Source of the DNA: CALOCY01 sp942491975 | Lineage (GTDB): Bacteria > Bacteroidota > Bacteroidia > Bacteroidales > Prolixibacteraceae | Reading direction: 5' to 3' | Length of the DNA: 64,000 nucleotides | NCBI GenBank assembly: GCA_942491975.1 | Contig: CALOCY010000004.1 | Coordinates: 930,001 to 994,000 of the forward strand | In this document: one piece after another, positions 46,987 to 54,882 of the stretch | Layout: the number at the start of each line of letters is the position of its first letter | Numbering within the stretch: the stretch's first letter is position 1 | Translations under genes and position numbers: made by a program | The notes under the pieces: generated by a model | The model's database searches: none | What the model saw: the letters and a program-made list of their open reading frames with translations, nothing else | Told to the model about the DNA's origin: nothing

Positions 46987-47142
46987 TTTTCAATAGCCCC
47001 GGGTTTTAACCCGGGGTGTAAATTTGGTTCTACAACCCTTGATTTTTAAATTTTTTGTACGTTTAATGTAATTAACAAAAAATTTGAAAATCTCTTTCGA
47101 TGTTATTGCTCTCAATACCCTAAAGGACGGGGCTATTGAAAA
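46987..47142. repeat. Putative small inverted-repeat element (~156 bp)
   Basis: TTTTCAATAGCCCCG at 46987-47001 is repeated as its exact reverse complement at 47128-47142. The left end runs directly into the palindrome CCCCGGGTTTTAACCCGGGG (46997-47016). No open frame lies inside. A MITE-like element or a dispersed palindrome is plausible. The rest of the 46934-47333 gap holds the hairpin at 47229 and no gene. Confidence 0.55.
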
Positions 47143-47228
47143 TAACACACCTACATTAAGTTGCTTATATCAAACTCACGCTAAATAGCAGAAAACAGCA
47201 TTCATTTCAGTCATCCGTTTTAGCATTT

Positions 47229-47294
47229 GGGTGGAGAATTTCTACCGTTGGAGCAGAAACCTTCCACCCATACAATTATAGGGGTGTAGATTTG
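47229..47294 (+). promoter_or_regulatory. Upstream hairpin and -7-like box of the efflux operon
   Basis: GGGTGGA and GAATTTC pair with GAAAC and TCCACCC across 47229-47269, and TAGATTTG (47287-47294), a match to TAnnTTTG, lies 40 bases before the adaptor ATG. No clear -33 box is seen. The hairpin may be a regulator site or part of the preceding element. Confidence 0.4.
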
Positions 47295-47333
47295 TTTCGG
47301 AAATTGAAATGAATCATTTAATGCTATAACTCG

Positions 47334-48428
47334 ATGAAAAACAACAGGACAAAAAAAGTGAATGTTATCTTTTTAACGGCAATTGCGCTATTATTAACCG
47401 GGGGGTTTTACGGTTGCGGTAAGAAAAAGAATACACAAACCAATAATGTGCGGTTTGTAAAGGTGGAGAAGGTGTTGGAAGGAAATGCTGAAAAAGCATA
47501 TGCTTACAATGGAAAGATAAAAGAGAAAAGGGAACTCTCCCTCTCTTTCAGGGTAGGCGGCCCGTTAAAGGTATTGAATGTTAAAGCCGGCGACTTTGTG
47601 AAAAAAGGCACGGTGGTGGCCATGATCGACCAGCGCGATTATAAGTTGCAGGTACAATCGGCCAAAGCAGCATACTTTCAGGCGAAAGCCGAATATGAGC
47701 GTTACAAAAAGTTATACGAAAAGAAAAAATTTCCGGTCAATACCCTTGATAAGCTGGAGGCAGCATATCTGATGGCTAAAACCGGGTATGAAAATGCGCT
47801 GAATGCGCTGAATGACACTGAACTTAAAGCCCCTGTTTCAGGATATGTCCATGAAAAATTTGTTGAAAATTTTGAAACGGTAAGACCGGCACAACCGGTA
47901 CTTTCCATTGTCGATAGGGGAAGGCTTGAGGTGATGATCAATGTACCGGAATCGCACCTGAAAAACCTGGAAAACTGTTTGGAAGGGTGGTGTGCGGTAA
48001 AGAATGCATCGGTACACACCTATAAAGTAACACGTATAAGCACAGGTGAAAAAGCGGGGAAAGATGACCTTTTTGAGGTACGTTTTGCTTTCGATGGAAA
48101 AACAGATGCAGCAATACGTCCGGGCATGTCAGCAGAAGTAGTTATGAAGTATAGTACAGATCATAACGAAGGTGTTTCTGTTCCGGTTGAAGCCGTCTTT
48201 TATACCGAAAACAGGCCTTGCGTATGGGTGCTTAATCCCACCGGATCTATTGTGGAAAAACGGGCAATAACTGTAAAAGAACTGAAAAGTAACGGCAGGA
48301 TAGCGATACAATCGGGTGTAAAAACTGGCGAAACCATTGTAACGGCAGGTGTACATCAACTCTCGGAAAACCAGGAAGTAAAACCACTTCAAAAACAATC
48401 GGAAACTAACGTGGGAGGATTATTGTAA
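47334..48428 (+). CDS. RND efflux periplasmic adaptor (membrane fusion protein)
   Basis: The 364-residue lipoprotein adaptor has a signal ending in FYGC (Cys28). A barrel-sandwich (lipoyl-like) half follows (LSFRVGGPLKVLNVKAGDFV, VKKGTVVAMIDQRDY), then a short helical hairpin (~105-155) and the second lipoyl half (LKAPVSGYVHEKF). The beta-barrel and membrane-proximal domains come last. It bridges the inner-membrane pump and the TolC channel. Its stop overlaps the pump start (TAATG), indicating translational coupling. Confidence 0.93.
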   Translation: MKNNRTKKVNVIFLTAIALLLTGGFYGCGKKKNTQTNNVRFVKVEKVLEGNAEKAYAYNGKIKEKRELSLSFRVGGPLKVLNVKAGDFVKKGTVVAMIDQRDYKLQVQSAKAAYFQAKAEYERYKKLYEKKKFPVNTLDKLEAAYLMAKTGYENALNALNDTELKAPVSGYVHEKFVENFETVRPAQPVLSIVDRGRLEVMINVPESHLKNLENCLEGWCAVKNASVHTYKVTRISTGEKAGKDDLFEVRFAFDGKTDAAIRPGMSAEVVMKYSTDHNEGVSVPVEAVFYTENRPCVWVLNPTGSIVEKRAITVKELKSNGRIAIQSGVKTGETIVTAGVHQLSENQEVKPLQKQSETNVGGLL

Positions 48429-51400
48429 TGCTGGAGAAGATACTAAATCAAAAAGCGCTGCTCTCAACCATTTTGCTTGCTGTTTTTATCGGAGGTATAG
48501 CTGCTTACCTGAATATTGGCAAGCTCGAAGATGCCGAGATATCGGTAAAAACGGCAGTGGTAATCACCCCTTATCCCGGGGCAACAGCACATGAAGTGGA
48601 GTTGGAGGTGACTGATGTATTGGAAAAGGCCATTCAACGACTGGAAAATATTGATGATATTGAATCCCGCTCGTTGCCGGGCATGTCGGAGATAACCGTA
48701 AATATAAAAACGAGTGTTAAAAACGATGAATTGCCACAGCTTTGGGATCATCTGCGCCGAAAAATCAATGATGTAAAATCAAATTTGCCAAAAGGGGCAA
48801 TGAAACCTGTTGTGAACGATGATTTTGGGGATACCTATGGTATATATTTGGCTGTGACGTCAGACGGTTTTTTGTACAACGAACTGGAAGATTATACCAA
48901 TTACCTGAAACGCAGGTTGCTCGAAATAGAAGGGATACGGCGCATCGAAATTTACGGTAAGCAGACAGAGACCGTTGAGATACGCTTTTCTCCGGAAAAA
49001 TTAGCCGGATTGGGTGTCAATCCTTTATTGATTGTACAAACCATGAACGATCAGGGAGGCGTGGTCAATCCCGGTGACCTTGTATCAGGTACCGAGCGTA
49101 TCCGTTTAAGTGTAGGGAATAAATTTTCATCGCTTGAAGAGGTTGAGGATCTCCTGATCCAGGTTCCCCAGGGCGGAAATTTTCGTCTTGGCGATATTAC
49201 AACCATTGAACGATCGTTTTATAGTCCTAAAAGAGAAGGACTGACATATAACGGCCAGCCGGCACTGAGCATGGCTGTTTCGATGGGAAAGGGGGTAAAC
49301 GTGGTTGAAATTGGCGAGGTTGTTGATGCCCGTTTAGAAGAGCTGAAAAAGGATATTCCGATAGGCATTGAGGTTCACAGTGTCTTTTCACAACCCGACA
49401 GGGTAAGTGAATCGATCAATGGTTTTGTTACCAATCTGATCATGTCGGTAGTAATCGTTATTGTTGTCCTGCTCTTCTCCATGGGATTTCGTTCAGGATT
49501 GTTGATTTCCAGTGGATTGGTGTTTACCATACTGGCTACATTAATTGCCATGTTGATGTTTGACATGCAGTTGCACCGCATTACACTGGCTGCAATTATT
49601 ATTGCTATGGGAATGCTGGTGGACAACTCTATTGTTGTGGCTGATGGTATCCTTATCGACCTGAAAAAAGGGATGAAACGAAAAGCTGCTTTTACCGATG
49701 CGGTAAAAAAGAGTGCTTTACCACTGTTGGGGGCAACCATTGTGGCAATTCTGGCTTTTATGCCACTGGCAATGTCTCCTGATGCAGCAGGGGAATACCT
49801 GAGTTCACTGTTCTACGTGCTTTGTATCTCACTGTTTCTGAGCTGGATATTTGCCATGGTCCAGACGCCGTTTATGGCCAAATGGTTTTACCGCAAAAAA
49901 GCAAAAGGAGAGCATTCTGCTGAAGATCCGTTTAGCGGAAAGGTGTATGTCTATTTTAAGAAAGCCATCAAATGGTCGCTTTCGCACAAAACAGCTTTTT
50001 TAGCCACCAGTGTACTTATACTCGTTATATCGCTTTACAGTTTTCGTTTTGTACGGTTCAAATTTATGCCGGCACTGGATTATAACCAGTTTGTACTGGA
50101 ATACTACCTGCCACAGGGAAGTGATATTGATCAGGTAGAAAAAGATATTCATGAGTTAAGCGATGAACTGTTGCAGTGGGATGAAGTGGTTAATGTGACA
50201 ACAGCATTGGGACGTACACCGGCACGTTATACACTGCTGCGTCCAATGAATAATCAAAACGCAAACTACGGGGAGTTGATCATTGATGTTGAAGATTATG
50301 ACACTTATGTGGAAGTATCCCCCAAAATTACCGCTTATGTCCGGAAAAACTATCCGCAGGCCGAGGCAAGGATACGTATATACGGGCCGATTTTCTCAAA
50401 ATATGAGATTGAAGCCCAGTTTACAGGGCCTGACCCGGTTGTGTTAAGGCAACTGGCCGAACAAGCCAAAGTGGTTATGCGTAATGAGCCGACCGTGGCG
50501 ATGGTGACCGATGATTGGAAAAACAAAACCAAGGTACTCTCACCGGTCTACTCGGTTGAACAGGCCCGCCGGTTATCCATATCCCGGAACGATCTGGCCC
50601 ATTCAATGGCGATTGCAACCAATGGCTTGCCCGTAGGGATCATACAACAGGGTGATGACGGATTGCCCATTGTGCTGAAACTGGATAACCAGATCAACAA
50701 GAATGTAAATCAGATCAACAGTATCCCGGTGTGGGGACAACGCCCCAGCAGTGTGCCTATGGGACAGGTGATAGAAGATATTGAGTTAGGTTGGGAAGAC
50801 ATGCAAATCAACCGCTACAACGGACAACGGGCTATAAGGGCACAATGCGACCCTGCTTCGGGTTACCTTACCGATCAGGTACAGGCAATATTACAGCCCC
50901 AGATAGAAGCTATCGTTCTTCCTGACGGGTATGCTTTGGAGTGGAAAGGTACGGTAGCTGACAGTGCCGAATCGCAACGTAACCTCTTTAAGTTCCTTCC
51001 ACTGGCAGTTGGGTTGATGCTGCTGATTATTATTGGACTGTTCAACAATTTCAAGCAGCCGGTAATCATTTTTGCCATTGTCCCGTTTGCCCTAATTGGT
51101 ATTGTATTGGGATTTGTGACTACCGGTGCCAACCTGACCTTTGTCGGGATTATCGGGGCACTGGGGCTTATTGGTATGATGATTAAAAACTCGGTTGTCC
51201 TGCTTGATGAGATCAATATTGAGCTTCGGGAAGGAAAATCGAAGATCGATGCGATTGTTAACTCCACGGTATCGCGTATGCGTCCGGTGTTTATGGCTTC
51301 GGCAACTACTGTTCTGGGAATGTTGCCACTGGTTACTGATGTGATGTTCCAGTCACTGGCTATAACCATCATATTCGGGTTGTTGGTCGGTACACTGATC

Positions 51401-51484
51401 ACACTGTTTGTTGTTCCGGTAATGTATGCCGTACTGTACAGGGTAGATACCCGTTCACTGAAAGAGAAAAGGGTAAGCAATTAA
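48428..51484 (+). CDS. RND multidrug/solute efflux pump
   Basis: The 1018-residue inner-membrane pump has twelve predicted helices and two large periplasmic loops. The proton-relay region in TM4 includes GMLVDNSIVVADG, and the later repeat has GALGLIGMMIKNSVVLLDE, both typical of the AcrB/MexF (HAE1) superfamily. Substrate cannot be inferred. It forms a tripartite system with the adaptor before it and the TolC-family gene 17 bases after it, and a LytS/LytTR pair follows about 150 bases on. Confidence 0.94.
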   Translation: MLEKILNQKALLSTILLAVFIGGIAAYLNIGKLEDAEISVKTAVVITPYPGATAHEVELEVTDVLEKAIQRLENIDDIESRSLPGMSEITVNIKTSVKNDELPQLWDHLRRKINDVKSNLPKGAMKPVVNDDFGDTYGIYLAVTSDGFLYNELEDYTNYLKRRLLEIEGIRRIEIYGKQTETVEIRFSPEKLAGLGVNPLLIVQTMNDQGGVVNPGDLVSGTERIRLSVGNKFSSLEEVEDLLIQVPQGGNFRLGDITTIERSFYSPKREGLTYNGQPALSMAVSMGKGVNVVEIGEVVDARLEELKKDIPIGIEVHSVFSQPDRVSESINGFVTNLIMSVVIVIVVLLFSMGFRSGLLISSGLVFTILATLIAMLMFDMQLHRITLAAIIIAMGMLVDNSIVVADGILIDLKKGMKRKAAFTDAVKKSALPLLGATIVAILAFMPLAMSPDAAGEYLSSLFYVLCISLFLSWIFAMVQTPFMAKWFYRKKAKGEHSAEDPFSGKVYVYFKKAIKWSLSHKTAFLATSVLILVISLYSFRFVRFKFMPALDYNQFVLEYYLPQGSDIDQVEKDIHELSDELLQWDEVVNVTTALGRTPARYTLLRPMNNQNANYGELIIDVEDYDTYVEVSPKITAYVRKNYPQAEARIRIYGPIFSKYEIEAQFTGPDPVVLRQLAEQAKVVMRNEPTVAMVTDDWKNKTKVLSPVYSVEQARRLSISRNDLAHSMAIATNGLPVGIIQQGDDGLPIVLKLDNQINKNVNQINSIPVWGQRPSSVPMGQVIEDIELGWEDMQINRYNGQRAIRAQCDPASGYLTDQVQAILQPQIEAIVLPDGYALEWKGTVADSAESQRNLFKFLPLAVGLMLLIIIGLFNNFKQPVIIFAIVPFALIGIVLGFVTTGANLTFVGIIGALGLIGMMIKNSVVLLDEINIELREGKSKIDAIVNSTVSRMRPVFMASATTVLGMLPLVTDVMFQSLAITIIFGLLVGTLITLFVVPVMYAVLYRVDTRSLKEKRVSN

Positions 51485-51501
51485 GGATAATAGGAGAAAA
51501 A

Positions 51502-52815
51502 ATGATGAGAAAATATATAAATAGAAGAATAGCTTTAATTATTTTAGCCATTGTTGCTAACAGTTTTTTTGCTGTAGCCCAGCAGGAAATGACGCTTGAA
51601 GATTGCCGGTTACAGGCATTGACTTTCAACAAAGCGTTAAAGAATTCGGAATACCGGAAAGAGGAGGCTGTAGCCAATCAGAAACTGGCACGGACAGCTT
51701 ACCTGCCCAAGGTAGATGCCCAAAGCAGTATAACATATGTTCCCGGGTTGGATATGGTCATACCCGTATCTGAAGAAGGGATGTTGTTGGAAGATATTAC
51801 TTACATCTCCACACAACTGGGTTTGCAGCTTCCGGTTTATGCCGGGGGAAAAATCAGGCACTCCAACAAAATGGCCGATATTGGTGTGGAAATTGCTGAA
51901 GATGCTTATGAACTGAAATATGCGGAAGTGATAGAGCTGACCGATCAGGCGTATTGGAATGTAGTGGCACTGGAAGAGAATGCTGAGCTGGCCGGTAAAT
52001 ATGTGGCTATGCTTACCGAACTGGAAGAGCAGATGAATGATATGTACGAACTGGGGTTGGTGCCCGCCAGCGAAAAGCTAAAGGTAACGGTGCAAAAAAA
52101 TGAGGCAGAGCTGAACCGGCTAAAAGCGAAAAACGGGTTGCGGATCTCACGTATGGCGCTCAACCAGGTGTTGGGGCTCGATTTGGATATCGAGATTAAT
52201 ATTGCAGATACCTTAAACAGCAACACAATCTTGCCAGACTTCTCCGGAGGGCTAGAACAGGCATTGGGCAACCGTCCTGAATTGAAGATACTTGAAGGTA
52301 AGCTGGGTGTATCAACATACAATAAGAAAGTAGTGAATTCCGGTTACCTGCCACAAGTAGGGGTAGGGGTAAATTATACCCATTCGTATATAAGCAACTT
52401 GTTGGAAGATGGAAACTGGAATACGATGGCTGCGGCAAAAGTTTCCATACCGTTAATTCATTGGAATGAAGGAAAGTATAAACGCAAGGCGGCTAATTTG
52501 CGCATTAAACAGGCAGAGGAGCAATTGAGCAATACCCGTGACCTGGTAACACTGGAAGTTAACCAGGTGATGATACAGCTCGAAGAGGCACATGAAGCGA
52601 TAATCATTGCAAAGAAAAATATTGAAGAGTCGGCCGAAAGCCTGGAAGAGACTCAGGTGAGCTTTGAGGCAGGCTTAAACACCACAACTGATGTATTGAA
52701 TGCACAGGCCGGGTGGCAAAAGGCAAGAGCTAAGCTTATTGGTTCGCTGGCACGGTTTGAGGTGCTGAAGACAACGTGGCAGAAAGCAACAGGTAGTTTA
52801 ATGGTGATTGACTAG
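51502..52815 (+). CDS. TolC-family outer-membrane efflux channel
   Basis: The 437-residue protein has a signal peptide (YINRRIALIILAIVANSFF, then AVAQ) and two OEP repeats with long helices (residues ~40-215 and ~245-425), including SLEETQVSFEAGLNTTTDVL. It completes the tripartite efflux system with the two genes upstream. The gap of 17 bases supports a single operon. It is followed by a palindrome that may act as the terminator. Confidence 0.92.
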   Translation: MMRKYINRRIALIILAIVANSFFAVAQQEMTLEDCRLQALTFNKALKNSEYRKEEAVANQKLARTAYLPKVDAQSSITYVPGLDMVIPVSEEGMLLEDITYISTQLGLQLPVYAGGKIRHSNKMADIGVEIAEDAYELKYAEVIELTDQAYWNVVALEENAELAGKYVAMLTELEEQMNDMYELGLVPASEKLKVTVQKNEAELNRLKAKNGLRISRMALNQVLGLDLDIEINIADTLNSNTILPDFSGGLEQALGNRPELKILEGKLGVSTYNKKVVNSGYLPQVGVGVNYTHSYISNLLEDGNWNTMAAAKVSIPLIHWNEGKYKRKAANLRIKQAEEQLSNTRDLVTLEVNQVMIQLEEAHEAIIIAKKNIEESAESLEETQVSFEAGLNTTTDVLNAQAGWQKARAKLIGSLARFEVLKTTWQKATGSLMVID

Positions 52816-52850
52816 TATAGGTGTGATCCCCGTGGCAATCATGCTCCCGA

Positions 52851-52883
52851 AACTTTTCCAAAGTTTAAAACTTTGAAAAAGTT
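52851..52883. repeat. Palindrome, copy 3 of 4
   Basis: AACTTTTCCAAAGTTT then AAAACTTTGAAAAAGTT, of the same 33-bp design as at 8030, lies 36 bases after the TolC gene stop and before the histidine-kinase gene. Confidence 0.8.
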
Positions 52884-52967
52884 AGTTAGTAGGGTAGAGG
52901 GAGATTGCAATTGGTATAATAATCTTATTTTTACATATAGAAATAAACGGTTTATCAATCAGGTCAA

Positions 52968-53999
52968 ATGGCTGCACAACGAAAAGAGTTTGTTTTTAAA
53001 AGCAGGTTGCCCCGTTACTCTTTGGTGAGTATAATCATTCGGGTAATAGCTGTGAGCGTGATAGGTCTTGCGACGGTTATTTTCTCACGCGATATCACCA
53101 GTAGCCCTGTTGAAAAGTTGCAATGGTCTCAATATTTTCAAATAATATTGATGTTCAACCTGTTAAGTGAAGGGAATATTTTAATTGATATTTTATTGGA
53201 AAGGATATTCCCCATACCCCAAAAAATAGGCCGCAGGTTTTTGGTGCAATTGGTATGTGGTTTTGTTTTATTAGTGTTGTTGATCCTCTATTTTGGGGAT
53301 AAAACAATTTTACAATTGCCGGGTGTACGCCTCTCTATTGTGTTTTCGCTCATATTCGTGGTTATTATGGTCAGTGTGTTCATATCGGCACGTATTTTTG
53401 AAAAGTGGATGTATGCTTTGCAGGAGGTGGAAGAGCTGAAGCGTGAGAAGATGAAAATGGATTACACTGCACTTCAGGATCAACTTAACCCCCACTATCT
53501 CTTTAATAACCTGAGCGTATTGAAATCGTTGATCTTATATGACCGGGATGCAGCGGTGCAGTTCACCCAAAACTTTACCGATGTTTACCGTTATGTGCTG
53601 CAAAGCAAGGATAAAATGACGATCCGGCTAAAGACAGAATTGGACTTTATTGAAGCTTATATTGGTTTGCACCAGGAAAGGTTAGGAGAAGGATTACAGG
53701 TGAAATTTTCCATAGAAAAACAGACGATAAATCGTGATATTCCGCCACTTACATTGCAACTGCTTGTGGAGAATGCCATAAAGCATAACGTGGTGAGTAA
53801 AGCACAGCCTCTGATTATTGAAATAGAAGCCAAAGGCGATTTTCTGTCGGTTAAAAACAACGTGCTGTTGAAAGAGACCTTTTATTCGACAAAAACAGGA
53901 TTGAAAAACCTGCTGAAACGTTATCAGCTGTTGACTGATAAAAAAGTTGAGGTAGAACAGGCTGAAACTTATTTTCTGGTGAAGCTTCCACTCTTATAA
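52968..53999 (+). CDS. LytS-type sensor histidine kinase
   Basis: The 343-residue protein has four predicted N-terminal helices (residues ~20-40, 55-75, 93-110, 121-142) and a linker coiled coil. The His_kinase domain has DQLNPHYLFNNLSVL (phosphoacceptor His176), followed by an ATPase domain with LLVENAIKHN and GLKNLLKRYQLL. It phosphorylates the LytTR response regulator encoded 16 bases downstream. The sensed signal is not evident; there is no large periplasmic domain. Confidence 0.93.
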   Translation: MAAQRKEFVFKSRLPRYSLVSIIIRVIAVSVIGLATVIFSRDITSSPVEKLQWSQYFQIILMFNLLSEGNILIDILLERIFPIPQKIGRRFLVQLVCGFVLLVLLILYFGDKTILQLPGVRLSIVFSLIFVVIMVSVFISARIFEKWMYALQEVEELKREKMKMDYTALQDQLNPHYLFNNLSVLKSLILYDRDAAVQFTQNFTDVYRYVLQSKDKMTIRLKTELDFIEAYIGLHQERLGEGLQVKFSIEKQTINRDIPPLTLQLLVENAIKHNVVSKAQPLIIEIEAKGDFLSVKNNVLLKETFYSTKTGLKNLLKRYQLLTDKKVEVEQAETYFLVKLPLL

Positions 54000-54015
54000 C
54001 ATAAACCATTCAACG

Positions 54016-54783
54016 ATGAAGATAGTAATTGTAGAGGATGAATTGCACAACCGCAGAATGCTTGAGGGGATGCTCCAGCAGCTTCGTCCCGGGTGGTCGG
54101 TTACAGATGCATTTGAAAGTGTAAAAGAGACGGTAGAATGGTTGCAGGGGAATGCTGCCCCTGACCTCATATTTATGGATATTCAACTGGTTGACGGTAT
54201 CTGCTTTTCGATTTTTGAACAGGTAGAGGTGAAGTCGATGGTTATTTTTACAACAGCGTACGATGAATATGCGATTCAAGCATTTAAAGTGAATAGTGTC
54301 GATTACCTGTTGAAACCGATTAAAGAGACGGATTTGGAGAGTGCAATCTTAAAATTTGAATCGTACAAACAGATTTTGGATAAAAGCGAGACAAAACCGG
54401 ATTACGCTGATATTTTAAATGCTATCCGTAATGGTGAGAAAAAGTATAGGCAACGTTTTTTGGTTGCAGGGGCAGATTCGTACTTTAAGCTTGATGCGAA
54501 AGATATTGCTTACTTCTACAGTGAGAATAAAGTAACATTTGCTGTTACGTTTGCAGGGAAAGAACACATCATTGATCTCTCCCTTGATAAATTGCAGGAC
54601 GAGATTGATCCCCATCTCTTTTTCAGGGCCAACCGGCAAGCCATTATCAGCATAGAGTCGGTTTGGAAGGCTGAAACCTATTTTGGTGGCAAACTTATTG
54701 TTAAACTTACCTCCCCGTTAAACCAAAAAATTACGGTGAGCCGCTTAAAAGCTACGGCGTTTAAGAAATGGGTTGATCAATAA
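54016..54783 (+). CDS. LytTR response regulator
   Basis: The 255-residue protein has a receiver domain (residues 1-~120) with acidic pocket VEDEL, phosphoacceptor Asp55 in LIFMDIQL and the conserved Lys in YLLKPI. A LytTR DNA-binding domain (~150-255) includes DIAYFYSENKVTF, FFRANRQAIISIESV and KITVSRLKATAFKKWV. LytTR domains bind direct repeats spaced about two helical turns. The nearby GLPGLI/receptor upstream regions carry repeats at 22-bp spacing, making them candidate targets. The kinase gene is just upstream. Confidence 0.94.
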   Translation: MKIVIVEDELHNRRMLEGMLQQLRPGWSVTDAFESVKETVEWLQGNAAPDLIFMDIQLVDGICFSIFEQVEVKSMVIFTTAYDEYAIQAFKVNSVDYLLKPIKETDLESAILKFESYKQILDKSETKPDYADILNAIRNGEKKYRQRFLVAGADSYFKLDAKDIAYFYSENKVTFAVTFAGKEHIIDLSLDKLQDEIDPHLFFRANRQAIISIESVWKAETYFGGKLIVKLTSPLNQKITVSRLKATAFKKWVDQ

Positions 54784-54800
54784 TTATGTCTAACGTAATA

Positions 54801-54830
54801 TATAACCCGGGATTTTAATCCCGGGTTATA
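54801..54830. terminator. 30-bp palindrome between convergent genes
   Basis: TATAACCCGGGATT / AATCCCGGGTTATA is a perfect palindrome between the LytTR gene and the convergent TonB-receptor-like gene, and may end transcription from both sides. A smaller AACCGTTTTAACGGTT palindrome lies just after it. Confidence 0.6.
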
Positions 54831-54882
54831 ATAGAGAATTTACTGTTCAGGACTAACCGTTTTAACGGTTTTTGGTTCAGGA

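Noticed and set aside
47143..47333. A riboswitch in front of the efflux operon
   Set aside because: There is one good hairpin, but no match to any riboswitch core that I can recognise.
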